Of a stretch of 64,000 nucleotides of DNA, positions 45,829 to 55,039 are shown piece by piece. The DNA lies in contig NC_018868.3 of NCBI RefSeq assembly GCF_000305785.2, positions 3,332,270 to 3,396,269 of the forward strand, given 5' to 3'. Position numbers and translations under genes: made by a program. The stretch comes from Simiduia agarivorans SA1 = DSM 21679. Its GTDB lineage: Bacteria; Pseudomonadota; Gammaproteobacteria; Pseudomonadales; Cellvibrionaceae. How positions within the stretch are numbered: position 1 is the stretch's first letter; the number at the start of each line of letters is the position of its first letter. Under the pieces are notes generated by a model that saw only the letters and a program-made list of their open reading frames with translations, did no database searches and was not told the DNA's origin.

Positions 45829-46147
45829 CATATTCAAGTGGTACAGGGCGTTAGTCGCCGGCACGGTGGAGGTTCCCTGAAGCAGTTGCTTAACGAATAT
45901 GACCCTTGCAGTAGCTAGTCAGTTTTACCGGGTTTGCCGTAGTCGTTGTTAAGAAGGCTCACCCGGCCTTATGTGAAGGGGGTGGAAGTGTGTAGTCGCC
46001 CCCTGTTTTAAGCCAGGACGGCCCGACAACGGGCGCTTTACAGGCAGGTAAGACCAACGTGGTGTTGGCACTCAATGTACTGCAGATGTCCCGGGCCGAC
46101 CGAACACCCTAAGACCTTGCCCTCAGTAGTATCGAGGGCTTTTTTTT
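45829..46147 (+). ncRNA. Candidate structured non-coding RNA of about 320 nt
   Basis: Between a near-consensus promoter and a strong terminator lie 320 bases without an ORF of note. Predicted hairpins: GGCG-TTAGT-CGCC (45847-45859), CCGGGT/ACCCGG (45928-45933 and 45961-45966), GGGGG/CCCCC (45978-45982 and 45999-46003), GCCCG-ACAA-CGGGC (46021-46034) and CCAAC-GTGGT-GTTGG (46054-46068). CTTAAC near 45890 could pair with GTTAAG near 45948. It is not RNase P, tmRNA, 6S or SRP RNA as far as I can tell, and lacks a dense run of CsrA-type GGA loops. It could be a trans-acting RNA or a long leader of the downstream kinase gene. Confidence 0.55.
46119..46147 (+). terminator. Intrinsic terminator of the intergenic RNA
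   Basis: Stem GCCCTC (46119-46124) and GAGGGC (46134-46139) with a 9-base loop is followed by eight T. It separates the upstream transcription start from the kinase gene 85 bases further on, so the kinase likely needs its own promoter or readthrough. Confidence 0.85.
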
Positions 46148-46232
46148 GTCTGTAATTCGGGCCAGTCGCACGCGTGGCTTGTCAATGGCTCTGAGCTGGG
46201 TTTAACTGGTCGGGTCAGCTCTGGGAGAATGG

Positions 46233-47540
46233 ATGATGCCCCACGCAATTCTGTTAGTGGATGACAATGACATAAACCGGAAACTGGTCAGGCACATCCT
46301 GTCCGACGAGTTTCCCGAGCTCTACGAAGCCGCCAATGGCGCCGAGTGCCTTACGGTGCTCCAGAGCCGGGCGGTCGATCTGGTGTTGCTGGACCTCAAT
46401 ATGCCGGAAAAATCCGGTTTTGATGTATTGCAGGAGCTGCCGGCGCTGCCGCTCAAGCGATTGCCTACGGTGATTGTGCTGAGCGCCGATAATGAACCCG
46501 ATACCATCAGCCGGGCTTTTCACCTGGGCGCTGCCGACTATGTGTCCACCCCATTTAATCGCGATGAGCTGCTGGCCCGGGTGCGCACCCACCTGGCGCT
46601 GCACAACCGGGAACAGTATCTCGAAGAGCGGGTTCAGGCCCGCACGGCGGAACTGCAGCAGGCCAATCAGCGCTTGCAGGCGGCCACGGCCCAATTGATC
46701 CAGGCCGAAAAGATGGTCAGCCTCGGTCAGCTGGCGGCGGGCGTGGCGCACGAAATCAATAACCCCGTGGGTTACATCAATTCCAATCTGGACACGCTGA
46801 AAGCCTACCTCGGCGACGTCTGGCGTCTGGTGGATAGCTATGCGGAACTGGAGTCACAGTTACCCGATTCGGAAGCGTTGGACGATTTGCGCCAGCTCAA
46901 ACAACGCATAGACCCGGAATACCTGCGCGAGGATTCCAACCACCTGATTGCCGAATCCATGCAGGGGGTCGAGCGGGTCAAGCACATTGTGAGCGACCTC
47001 AAGGGCTTTGCACACCCGGAGCAAAAGGCCTGGCAACAGGTGGATTTACACCAGTTGCTGCGGTCGAGCCTCAACATTGTGGCCAACGAAATCAAATACA
47101 AATGCACCGTCAATCTGGCGCTGGGGGAAGTGGTGCCGGTGCACTGCATCGGGCCGCAAATCAGCCAGGTGATACTGAACCTGCTAATCAACGCCAGCCA
47201 GGCGATTCCGGAAAAAGGAGAGATCACCATTCGCTCGGGCCAGGGGCCGGGCGCGGGTCAGGTATGGCTCAGTGTGGAAGATACCGGTATCGGTATGAGC
47301 AAAGAAGTGATGGGCAAGATATTCGACCCATTCTTTACCACCAAGACCGTCGGCGAAGGCACCGGCCTGGGGCTTTCTGTGTCTTACGGGATAGTCCAGA
47401 TGCACGGCGGCGAGATCATGGTCAGGTCCGAGCCGGGCAAAGGCAGCTGCTTTACCCTGGTGTTACCGGTTGTGCCACCCGGCCAACCCACGCCAGCCGA
47501 CGTTGAAGGCGGGCAATCAGGGCAAGCAACCTCGGCGTAA
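46233..47540 (+). CDS. REC-histidine kinase hybrid protein
   Basis: A 435-residue soluble signalling protein: N-terminal receiver domain (about 4-120; DDND acidic pocket, Asp56 in LLDLNMPE, Lys/Thr switch), a coiled coil (about 125-165), a HisKA domain with His173 in AAGVAHEINNPVGYI, and HATPase with NLLINASQAIPEKG (N box), VEDTGIGMS and GTGLGLSVSYGIVQMHGG. There is no membrane segment, so the input is phosphorylation of its own receiver. It resembles the kinases that act in atypical phosphorelays; the partner may be the nearby HTH-REC protein. ATG at 46233 or 46236. Confidence 0.9.
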   Translation: MMPHAILLVDDNDINRKLVRHILSDEFPELYEAANGAECLTVLQSRAVDLVLLDLNMPEKSGFDVLQELPALPLKRLPTVIVLSADNEPDTISRAFHLGAADYVSTPFNRDELLARVRTHLALHNREQYLEERVQARTAELQQANQRLQAATAQLIQAEKMVSLGQLAAGVAHEINNPVGYINSNLDTLKAYLGDVWRLVDSYAELESQLPDSEALDDLRQLKQRIDPEYLREDSNHLIAESMQGVERVKHIVSDLKGFAHPEQKAWQQVDLHQLLRSSLNIVANEIKYKCTVNLALGEVVPVHCIGPQISQVILNLLINASQAIPEKGEITIRSGQGPGAGQVWLSVEDTGIGMSKEVMGKIFDPFFTTKTVGEGTGLGLSVSYGIVQMHGGEIMVRSEPGKGSCFTLVLPVVPPGQPTPADVEGGQSGQATSA

Positions 47541-47547
47541 GCCCGCG

Positions 47548-48168
47548 CTAGGCGCGGGGGCGCTGGCAGCGCAGTTCGCTGTCGTCCAGCCGTAAAATGG
47601 CCTCGTCACCTTTGGTCCAGAAATCCATGCCATCGCCCCGATAGTGCGCGCCCGAGGCAGAGGGTTGGTGTTCCAGCGACCATTGTGCGCCGCGGAAAGC
47701 CACCCGCGCGCCAGTATTGTTAAACGTAACCTCGAGTGATTCGCCAGCGCAGTCAAACAGCGCTTTACGCGCCGGCGTCGTTGCTTTGACTGCACGTAGC
47801 GTCAGGCTCAGGAACTGCGTGTTGTCAGTGATCGGGTAGGCCTGATCGGTGGTCCACAACAACTGGCCTTTTGCATCCTCGATGCGGGCGCGCGCATTGT
47901 AGCGGTGGCCATTGGCCAACTGGACCGGCTGGTAGGAGAGTTCGAACTGCTGCGGAGATGGCGTGGCCGCCTGGCTGATTTCGGCGACCCGGAGTGCGGC
48001 GCGGTCCGCCGGCCCGACTTCCTCGATAATCACAGTGGCGCGGCTGCCTGTGGGTACTTCATCTGCGCCCGTGAGTTCACCGTGTAAGCTGGCAAAGCCT
48101 GAGGACGCAGGGTCGTTGCACGCGAATAGCGCGCCGCACAGGCAGAGCCAGATCCAACGCATGTTCAA
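47548..48168 (-). CDS. Lipoprotein: YbaY/YscW-like domain fused to a MliC-like domain
   Basis: A 206-residue lipoprotein (lipobox ALFAC, Cys about 17). The first domain (about 30-135; [59 protein letters not shown]) matches the YbaY/type III chaperone YscW family. The last 70 residues ([36 protein letters not shown]) resemble MliC, the periplasmic inhibitor of C-type lysozyme. It overlaps the vfr stop by four bases, so it may be cotranscribed with vfr. Convergent with the kinase gene; a CCCGCGC-TAG-GCGCGGG hairpin lies at the junction. Confidence 0.78.
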   Translation of the reverse strand: MNMRWIWLCLCGALFACNDPASSGFASLHGELTGADEVPTGSRATVIIEEVGPADRAALRVAEISQAATPSPQQFELSYQPVQLANGHRYNARARIEDAKGQLLWTTDQAYPITDNTQFLSLTLRAVKATTPARKALFDCAGESLEVTFNNTGARVAFRGAQWSLEHQPSASGAHYRGDGMDFWTKGDEAILRLDDSELRCQRPRA

Positions 48169-48803
48169 CGGGTGCCGTAGACAACCATGGTTTTGCCTTT
48201 GACCGATACCAGACCCTGTTCTTCCAGGGTTTTCAGTACCCGCCCGACCATTTCCCGCGAGCAGCCCACAATGCGGCCGATTTCCTGTCGGGTGATTTTG
48301 ATCTGCATGCCGTCGGGGTGGGTCATGGCATCGGGTTCTTTACACAAATCCAGCAGGGTGCGGGCCACTCGACCGGTTACGTCCAGGAAGGCCAGGTCGC
48401 CCACTTTGCGGGTGGTATTGCGCAGCCGGCGCGCCATCTGGCTGCCGAGGGCAAACAGGAATTCGGGGTGCTTTTCGGTCAGCTCCTGAAATTTTGCGTA
48501 GCTGATTTCCGCCACTTCGCACTCGGTTTTGGCGCGCACCCAGGCAGAGCGGGAATCGGCGTCATCTTCAAACAGGCCCATTTCGCCGAAAAAGTCACCG
48601 TCGTTCAGGTAGGCAACAATCATCTCGTGGCCGTCATCGTCTTCAATCAACACCGTGACTGATCCTTTCACGATGTAGTAAAGCGAGTCGCTTTTGTCAC
48701 CGGCGTAAATGATGGTGGTTTTAGCCGGGTAACGGCGGCGATGGCAATGTTCCAGGAATTTATCCACATTGCGGATGTGCGGTGTTAGCGAGACGGCTAC
48801 CAA
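48165..48803 (-). CDS. vfr: CRP-family cAMP-binding transcription regulator Vfr
   Basis: Homologue of E. coli CRP and Pseudomonas Vfr. The 212-residue protein has the cyclic-nucleotide-binding domain (about 25-125; [38 protein letters not shown], then [15 protein letters not shown]) and the C-terminal [31 protein letters not shown] near residues 170-197. It lies divergent from an OsmC gene, the same arrangement as crp and yhfA in E. coli. Alternative names Crp and Vfr describe the same protein; I use Vfr because the rest of the window is pseudomonad-like. Confidence 0.93.
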   Translation of the reverse strand: MVAVSLTPHIRNVDKFLEHCHRRRYPAKTTIIYAGDKSDSLYYIVKGSVTVLIEDDDGHEMIVAYLNDGDFFGEMGLFEDDADSRSAWVRAKTECEVAEISYAKFQELTEKHPEFLFALGSQMARRLRNTTRKVGDLAFLDVTGRVARTLLDLCKEPDAMTHPDGMQIKITRQEIGRIVGCSREMVGRVLKTLEEQGLVSVKGKTMVVYGTR

Positions 48804-49198
48804 AATGGAACCCCTTATTATTTAACTCAATGTCAGTGAGGGCGTCGGCGCCGGGCGCAAAAGTAGGTGGCGCATGGGCGAAACTCCCCCGGTATTTCCC
48901 TGATCCGGTGCCTACCGGCATGGGCCTCGTGAGCCCGCACCGATTATGGCGCCAATGAGCAGTTTGTACCAGTCAACAGGTGACCGACGGTCCATGGAGA
49001 GTCAAAAAAACATGCGTTTGTGTGAACTGATCGCACTTTAGACTGATGCATAACCCTGAAAACCGCGCGGGTACTGCCGAAAAAGGTGTCAGGTTTACGG
49101 GCTGGCGCTGGCATTTAATTAAAGCAGCGCGAAAACCGATTTTGCGCGCAATTATGCTAATCTTGGCGCCCTTTTGAGATTTCGGTCGGACGATAACT
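48804..49198. other. Divergent intergenic region between vfr and the OsmC gene
   Basis: 395 bases with no gene. Near 48904-48942 the sequence CGGTGC, an inner GGGC/GCCC hairpin and GCACCG form a nested stem. TATGCTAAT near 49153 may be the -10 region of the OsmC gene. A partial CRP-like sequence (TGTGA then TCGCA, near 49020) has one base too few between halves. Promoters for both flanking genes must lie here. Confidence 0.5.
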
Positions 49199-49621
49199 AT
49201 GCAGGCAAAGGTAAAGTGGGTCGATGGCGTCATGTTCCTGGGTGAGTCAGGCAGTGGCCACGCGGTGGTGATGGATGGCGCTGCCGATCACGGTGGACGC
49301 AATATGGGTGTGCGCCCCATGGAAATGATTCTGCTGGGTATCGGTGGCTGTGCGTCCTTTGATGTGGTGACGATTCTGAAAAAATCCCGCCAGGATGTGG
49401 CGGCCTGCCATGTGGAGCTGGATGCCGACCGCGCCGACGGCACGCCTTCCCCCTTTACCCGTATTCACATGAAATTTGTGGTCTCCGGGCGCAAGCTCAA
49501 GGCCAATCAGGTAGAGCGGGCTGTGGAATTATCCGCCACCAAATATTGCTCGGCCTCGGTCATGATGGAAGCGGCAGGGGTGGACCTGAGTCATTCCTTC
49601 GAGGTTGTCGAACTGGATTAA
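49199..49621 (+). CDS. OsmC family protein (YhfA-like)
   Basis: A 140-residue OsmC/Ohr-superfamily protein. It shows MEMILLGIGGCASFDVVTIL with the first Cys near residue 52 and ATKYCSASVMM with the second near residue 118, the cysteine pair used for peroxide reduction in this family. It groups with YhfA by its N terminus (MQAKVKWVDGVMFLGESGSGHAVVMDG) and by divergence from crp/vfr. A peroxidase activity is likely by family but not shown for the YhfA branch. Confidence 0.93.
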   Translation: MQAKVKWVDGVMFLGESGSGHAVVMDGAADHGGRNMGVRPMEMILLGIGGCASFDVVTILKKSRQDVAACHVELDADRADGTPSPFTRIHMKFVVSGRKLKANQVERAVELSATKYCSASVMMEAAGVDLSHSFEVVELD

Positions 49622-49677
49622 CCGGGAGGCGCAGCGCAGGGGGAACAACGCCGTTGCCTGCGCCTGCCTGTCAACCG

Positions 49678-50151
49678 CTAGTCAAAACAGTGGCTGATAA
49701 GGGCGATCAGCGCGGTTAAGCCGCGCTCATCTTCGGCGCAGAAAGCGCCATAGTCATCGGAATCCAAATCCAATACCGCCCGTACCTGACCTCGCTTATC
49801 CAGCACTGGCAGCACGATCTCCGAGCGGGTGCTGCTGGAGCAGGCGATGTGGTAGGGAAGGGCCTCGACATCATCAACGAGTTGGACCGCCCGTTCGCGC
49901 GCGGCGCGTCCGCACACGCCCCGATCAAAACTGATTTGCAGACAGCCATGACCACCCTGATACGGGCCGACTTTCAGCATGCCCGGCTCGGTGACCCGGT
50001 AGAAACCGGTCCAGTGGCTGTAGGGTAGTGCGTGGTGCACTTCGCAAACCAACGTTGCCATCAAGGCAATTTCATCGCTTTCGCCGTCGGTCAGTGCGCT
50101 CAGGCGCTGGTGCAGTTCGCGGTAAAGGGCTTTTTTATCGGCGGCGTTCAT
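49678..50151 (-). CDS. msrC: Free methionine-(R)-sulfoxide reductase
   Basis: A 157-residue GAF-domain enzyme that reduces free methionine-R-sulfoxide. The three conserved cysteines are visible in [19 protein letters not shown] and [17 protein letters not shown], and the substrate pocket residues WTGFYRV are present. The start at 50151 overlaps the stop of coq7 (ATGA), so it is translated after coq7. A hairpin with AGGCGCA and TGCGCCT arms lies between it and the convergent OsmC gene. Confidence 0.92.
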   Translation of the reverse strand: MNAADKKALYRELHQRLSALTDGESDEIALMATLVCEVHHALPYSHWTGFYRVTEPGMLKVGPYQGGHGCLQISFDRGVCGRAARERAVQLVDDVEALPYHIACSSSTRSEIVLPVLDKRGQVRAVLDLDSDDYGAFCAEDERGLTALIALISHCFD

Positions 50152-50789
50152 AGACGGTAGCTGGCCTCGGTCATCAGTCGCGAGGTCAGCGACATCAGGC
50201 GTTTCACGGGGGCGGGAAATTTCAGGCCACCGGCATTGAGTGCGGTTTCGGCATGGCGGGCCTCATCTTCGCGCATCTGGCCGACGATGGCACGGCTGCG
50301 TGCATCCTGTTCAGGCAGTGACGCCAGATGGCTGTCCAGGTGTTTGCAGACCTGGTCTTCGGTGGCCGCCACGAAGCCGAGGCTGACTTTATCGCTGATC
50401 AGGCCGGCACCGGCACCTATGCCGAAAGACAGGCCATACCACAGCGGATTCAGCAGGCTTGGGCGGCTATCCAATTGATGCAGACGTTGTTCGCACCAGG
50501 CCAGGTGGTCAATTTCTTCCGCGGCGGCTTGCGCCATTTCGTCACGGACCTCAGGTAAACGGGCGGTCAGCGCCTGCCCCTGGTACAGCGCCTGGGCACA
50601 GACTTCGCCGCTGTGGTTAACCCGCATCAGCCCGGCGGCATGTTTGCGCTCGGTATCATTCATATCCGCTTCCGGCAGCGCTCCGGCGGGATTGGGGCGG
50701 TGATGGCTGAGTTTGCCGGGCGCCAGCGTGCGCAGTACTTTGTCGGCCTCAACGATCAGGTGGTCAATTGCAGTCAGGGTGGTTTTCAT
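50148..50789 (-). CDS. coq7: Demethoxyubiquinone hydroxylase Coq7
   Basis: Di-iron enzyme that makes the last ring hydroxylation of ubiquinone synthesis. The 213-residue protein carries the ferritin-like iron ligands in [46 protein letters not shown] and [16 protein letters not shown]. This is the Coq7 type found in pseudomonads (also called CoqF-like in other bacteria is unrelated). It is translationally coupled with msrC; no other ubiquinone genes are nearby. Confidence 0.95.
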   Translation of the reverse strand: MKTTLTAIDHLIVEADKVLRTLAPGKLSHHRPNPAGALPEADMNDTERKHAAGLMRVNHSGEVCAQALYQGQALTARLPEVRDEMAQAAAEEIDHLAWCEQRLHQLDSRPSLLNPLWYGLSFGIGAGAGLISDKVSLGFVAATEDQVCKHLDSHLASLPEQDARSRAIVGQMREDEARHAETALNAGGLKFPAPVKRLMSLTSRLMTEASYRL

Positions 50790-50881
50790 GGCGTTCCCAT
50801 CAGTCAGAGCGTGCAGTTATCCAGAACGTAACTGCAGGATGCCGCTATTGTAACGGGTAATTGGTGTGTCCGCAGGTGTGA

Positions 50882-53290
50882 TCAGTTCTCGTCGGGAATC
50901 CACACCACAAACCGGGTGCCGACCGCGCGATCGGTATCGACACTGATCTGGCCGTTGTGTAACTCGGTCAGCAGTTTGACCAACGTGAGACCGAGGCCGG
51001 TGCCTTTGGCGCTGCGGGTCAGGGAGTCATCCAGTTGAGTGAATGGGTGAAACAATTGATCCACCAGTGTTTTGGGAATGCCGGGTCCGGTATCGATGAT
51101 TTCAAAGCTCATGCCGCGCCGGCGATGGCGGGTTTCGGCGATGGCGCGCAGGGTGACATTGCCTTGCTCGGTGAACTTGAAGGCGTTGCTCAGCAGATTG
51201 GACAGGATCTGGCGCAGGCGATTGGGGTCGGCGTGCAGGCTGCGCAACTCAATATCGGGGTCGCAACTGTAGTTGAAGGTTACCCCGGGTTTGCGCTCGG
51301 CATCGTGCTCGCGTGCAAGTTTGTCCAGAAATTCCGGGATCACAATCTGGCTTCGTTTTAACCGCACCTCGCCGGAATCAATTTTTTGGGTGTCCAGAAT
51401 GTCGTTGATCATGGTCAACAGGTGCTTGCCGTTGCGGGCAATGGTGTTGAGTGCGTCCCGGTGCCGGGGCTCGAGCTGATCGCCGATGCGTTCAATCAAA
51501 CGCTCTGAAAAGCCGTTGATGGCATTCAGTGGAGTGCGCAATTCATGCGACATGTTCGCCAGAAACCGGCTCTTGATCATACTGCTTTGTTCCGCTTCGG
51601 CCTGAGCCTGCAGTGCGGCTTCTTTGGCGGCTTCCAGGTCTGCGGTCCGATCGCGCACCCGGCGCTCAAGGTCTTCATTCATTTGCTGGATTTTTTCTTC
51701 GAACGCGACCTGCTCCGATATGTCTACATGCGTGCCCACCAGGCGCACTGGGTTGCCTTGCTGATCGCGCACGGCAAACGCTCGGGATAACACATGAACA
51801 TAGTGGCCATCCTTGTGTCGCAACCGCAAGGTGATGCGATAACTGTTGGCTTTACCGGCGAGGTAGTTCTCTATGGCTTTGTTGGCCCGGTCCACGTCGT
51901 CGGGGTGCAAGAGTTCGAGGAAGCTACTGACCGTCTGACTGTGCTCAGTTTGATCCCGGCCCAACATGGAAAACCAGCGAGGAGAATAAAACACTTCGTC
52001 GCTGGCCAGGTTCCAATCCCACAGGCCGTCATTGGCGCCTTCGAGCGCGTAGTTCAGACGCGATTCGCTGTGGGCGAGTGCCTGCTCCCGCTCCATGAGT
52101 TTTCGGTGCAAAGTATCAAAGGTGGTGGCCAGTTCCTGCACTTCCGACAAATCGGTGTGCTGGTTAACCGGAATCGGGCGGCCCTGGCCCATCGCCTGCA
52201 CGTCGTTGTTGAGGGCTTCGATGGGGCGGGCAATCTGGCGGGTCATGAGCCAGGCCATGGCGCTGCCTAACGTTAGCGTCGCGATCAGCAACCACAGGTA
52301 GTCGGTTTTGAGTTGGCGCAGGGGCGACAGCAACTCTTCCTGGCTGACCACAACGCCCAACATGTAACCGCTGTTCGGGATGGTTTTGTGTAACAGGTAG
52401 TAGTGGCTATCGCTCTGCCCCACACTGAATCGGGTTACCTGTACCAAAGGGTTGTCGCTCTGATCCGGCAGCGCGTCAAACTCTGGAATATTTTCATCCC
52501 GGATATTGGAGATGAGCGATAGCGCCTGACCTTGTGCGCCAGTAATGGCCTGGCCGTTTTCATCTTGCATTCTGCGGACGATCTTACTGCTGTTCCAGTG
52601 GTACCAGTAGTTGCCGTCCCGATCTGTCAGTAGCATGCGGGTGGGCCAATCGAATTCGCTGAAGTGATCCTGCTGCAATGTGTGGATAAACCGTTCAAGA
52701 CTACGCCATTGAGTGGATGCGCCCAGCAGCCCCTGAACCTTGCCCTGGTTGTCCAGCAGGGTGCGGGCGATCACGATTTGCCGGACGCCCGTGGTGTAAG
52801 AGATCATTGGTTGTGAAACGTAAAAGCGCGCTTCGGCACCATGGTTATTGGCCACGGTGGCCTGCCAATAGTCGCGCTGGTTGATGCGGTGTAAGGGTGC
52901 CTGCGGATCCGCGTCGTCCAGGCTGAGTAAGCCGCCCTGGTGCGGGTTGCCGCCTGCCGTATTGTAGAAAGTGCCATCGGGTAGCCCGACAATAAATTTT
53001 TCAAACCGGTTGGGATAGCGGGCAATCAGTTGTTTGAGCGGAGGCAGGAACACCTCTGGCTGCATGCCATCGAACAAGCGGGACTCTGCCAGCAAATCCA
53101 GTAGCTGTTGGGTGGACAATAATTCGGCGTGCAGCCGATGGCCGCTGAGTGCCAAAGCCGATTGTACGCTTCGGAGCGCGTTGCGTTCAGCGCTGGCGCT
53201 CGACCATTGCAGCGAGACGTACACAGCCCCTGTGACGCTCACCAGCAATAGTCCACTGAACAACATACTCAGCTTGTGCTTGATCTTCAC
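50882..53290 (-). CDS. Cache-HAMP-PAS sensor histidine kinase
   Basis: An 802-residue membrane kinase. After one membrane helix (about 8-28) comes a large periplasmic dCache-type domain (about 35-320), then a second helix (about 337-352; WLLIATLTLGSAMAWLM), HAMP (MTRQIARPIEALNNDVQAMG), a PAS domain with PAC motif (about 420-540), a coiled coil, and HisKA with His near 581 (RFLANMSHELRTPLNAING). The HATPase core is ILSNLLSNAFKFTEQG, IDTGPGI and GTGLGLTLVKLL. There is no receiver domain and no cognate regulator gene adjacent, so the partner is elsewhere. The ligand of the cache domain cannot be told. Confidence 0.9.
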   Translation of the reverse strand: MKIKHKLSMLFSGLLLVSVTGAVYVSLQWSSASAERNALRSVQSALALSGHRLHAELLSTQQLLDLLAESRLFDGMQPEVFLPPLKQLIARYPNRFEKFIVGLPDGTFYNTAGGNPHQGGLLSLDDADPQAPLHRINQRDYWQATVANNHGAEARFYVSQPMISYTTGVRQIVIARTLLDNQGKVQGLLGASTQWRSLERFIHTLQQDHFSEFDWPTRMLLTDRDGNYWYHWNSSKIVRRMQDENGQAITGAQGQALSLISNIRDENIPEFDALPDQSDNPLVQVTRFSVGQSDSHYYLLHKTIPNSGYMLGVVVSQEELLSPLRQLKTDYLWLLIATLTLGSAMAWLMTRQIARPIEALNNDVQAMGQGRPIPVNQHTDLSEVQELATTFDTLHRKLMEREQALAHSESRLNYALEGANDGLWDWNLASDEVFYSPRWFSMLGRDQTEHSQTVSSFLELLHPDDVDRANKAIENYLAGKANSYRITLRLRHKDGHYVHVLSRAFAVRDQQGNPVRLVGTHVDISEQVAFEEKIQQMNEDLERRVRDRTADLEAAKEAALQAQAEAEQSSMIKSRFLANMSHELRTPLNAINGFSERLIERIGDQLEPRHRDALNTIARNGKHLLTMINDILDTQKIDSGEVRLKRSQIVIPEFLDKLAREHDAERKPGVTFNYSCDPDIELRSLHADPNRLRQILSNLLSNAFKFTEQGNVTLRAIAETRHRRRGMSFEIIDTGPGIPKTLVDQLFHPFTQLDDSLTRSAKGTGLGLTLVKLLTELHNGQISVDTDRAVGTRFVVWIPDEN

Positions 53291-53487
53291 CTGAACCTGC
53301 TATAAACCGGGCTCCGGTTGGCCTGTGCTCAGCCGGCGCGCTATGATGGCGGAAATCCATGGTTTTCAGTCTAGCAGGCTGTCCGGAATCTACCTGTCAA
53401 TGTCAGTGGCCGGCCTGTAATGAGACAGACCCAGCCTGGTCTTTGCCCGTTATCCGGTTTTCTAGCAATTAAGGATGATCAGTATTA

Positions 53488-54987
53488 ATGACCGATATTC
53501 ATGATCTCAGTCTGCTTTTGCGTGCCCGCACCCCGCTCATTGTATTGGAAACCCATGATGAACTACGCGCGCTCGACGCATTGCAGCGGGCGGTGGAAGA
53601 TACCGGACAGAGCGAGCGCGGGCGCGTGCGCAGCCGGCCTTTGTACCGCTGGACCATCAGTGATGGGCTGGTCCGTGCGGGATTTGGTGAGCCCGAGCCG
53701 GGTAACGAAGCACACCAGGAGCCGGACGAGGTGCTTCGCCATCTGCGGAGTGTGCGCTCGCCGGCGGTGGTCGCGCTGTGTGATTTCCACCCATACCTGG
53801 AAGGCAATCCGAAAATTGTACGCCTGCTCAAGGATATCGCGCTGGCGCAGAGTCAGGCACGGCACACGCTGGTGTTGATCAGCCACGCCATGAAGCTGCC
53901 TGCGGAGTTGTCGCGCTTGTCGGCGCGGGTCAGCCTGGCGCTACCGGGCGAAGAAGAAATCATGACCATCATCCGCGAAGAAGCGCGTGCCTTGTCTGCC
54001 CAGGGGCGAAAAGTACGGGCCGATAATCAGACGCTGGCGCGCATGGTGCACAATCTGAAAGGGCTTTCCTATGCGGACGTGCGGGCGCTGGTGCGCTCTG
54101 CCATTATGGATGACCACGCCATTACCGAATCCGACTTGCCGGCGGTTAATAAAGCTAAATTTGAATTGCTGGATCTGGAAGGCGTGGTAAGTTTTGAATT
54201 TGAAACCGCCAATTTTGCCGACGTGGGTGGGCTTGGGCGGTTCAAGGACTGGTTGGCTAATCGGCGCGATGCCTTTACCGACAATTCCCTCAAAGATAAA
54301 CCCAAAGGCGTGATGCTTTTAGGTGTGCAGGGCTCGGGTAAAAGCCTGGCGGCAAAAGCCGTGGCAGGTCTTTGGGGGTTACCTTTATTGCGGTTGGATT
54401 TTGGCGCTCTCTATAACAAATACCACGGCGAATCGGAGCGCAACCTACGCGAGTCCCTGCAACTGGCCGAGCGCATGGCGCCCTGTGTATTGTGGATGGA
54501 TGAAATCGAAAAAGGTTTGGCCAATGATGGCAGCGACAGCGGTACCAGCAAGCGTTTATTGGGCAGCCTGTTGACCTGGCAGGCCGAACGCAAGCAGCCG
54601 GTGTTTGTGGTCGCCACTGCCAATGATATTTCCGCGCTGCCACCGGAGTTGTTGCGCAAAGGTCGTCTGGATGAAATCTTTTTTGTGGATTTGCCCAGTG
54701 AAAAAGTGCGCGAAGATATTTTCGCCATTCACCTGAAGTCGCGCGGGCTGGACCGTCTGGTGATTCAGGGGCCATTGTTGGCCGCGGCGGCGGAGGGTTT
54801 TTCTGGTGCAGAAATTGAACAAGCCATCGTCGCCGCCATTTACTCCTCCCGCGCCAAGGGTGAAGACTGTGGCGTGCAACAAATTCTCAAAGAACTCGCC
54901 TCCACCAACCCGCTGAGTGTGGTGATGGCCGAAAAAATCGCCAGCCTGCGCGCCTGGGCACAAGAGCGCTGTGTGATGGCGGATTAA
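53488..54987 (+). CDS. AAA-family ATPase, Ycf46-like
   Basis: A 499-residue protein of the Ycf46 AAA+ group, known from plastid genomes and widespread in bacteria. A N-terminal domain (about 1-170; LSLLLRARTPLIVLETHDE, ISHAMKLPAELSRL) precedes an ATPase core with GVQGSGKSLAAKAVAGLW (Walker A about residue 274), CVLWMDEIEKGL (Walker B about 336) and LRKGRLDEIFFVDLP (arginine finger region). Its cellular role is unclear. No close partner gene; it ends with a palindromic repeat and then a convergent gene. Confidence 0.88.
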   Translation: MTDIHDLSLLLRARTPLIVLETHDELRALDALQRAVEDTGQSERGRVRSRPLYRWTISDGLVRAGFGEPEPGNEAHQEPDEVLRHLRSVRSPAVVALCDFHPYLEGNPKIVRLLKDIALAQSQARHTLVLISHAMKLPAELSRLSARVSLALPGEEEIMTIIREEARALSAQGRKVRADNQTLARMVHNLKGLSYADVRALVRSAIMDDHAITESDLPAVNKAKFELLDLEGVVSFEFETANFADVGGLGRFKDWLANRRDAFTDNSLKDKPKGVMLLGVQGSGKSLAAKAVAGLWGLPLLRLDFGALYNKYHGESERNLRESLQLAERMAPCVLWMDEIEKGLANDGSDSGTSKRLLGSLLTWQAERKQPVFVVATANDISALPPELLRKGRLDEIFFVDLPSEKVREDIFAIHLKSRGLDRLVIQGPLLAAAAEGFSGAEIEQAIVAAIYSSRAKGEDCGVQQILKELASTNPLSVVMAEKIASLRAWAQERCVMAD

Positions 54988-54994
54988 ACTGAAC

Positions 54995-55032
54995 ACCAAG
55001 GGGTCTGGTCCGACCGAGTCAGACCCCTTGGT
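54995..55032. repeat. GGGGTCAGACCCC-family palindrome between convergent genes
   Basis: Arms ACCAAGGGGTCTG (54995-55007) and CAGACCCCTTGGT (55020-55032) are perfectly complementary around a 12-base loop. These arms share the ACCAAGGGGTC block with the long palindrome after hflC (4929-5001). It sits between the stops of the convergent AAA and HAD genes and could be a bidirectional terminator. Confidence 0.75.
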
Positions 55033-55039
55033 ACTTTGG

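Noticed and set aside
49010..49040. CRP/Vfr-like binding site TGTGA...TCGCA upstream of the OsmC gene
   Set aside because: Only five bases separate the half sites where CRP needs six, and the right half is degenerate. An autoregulatory site is plausible but not supported here.
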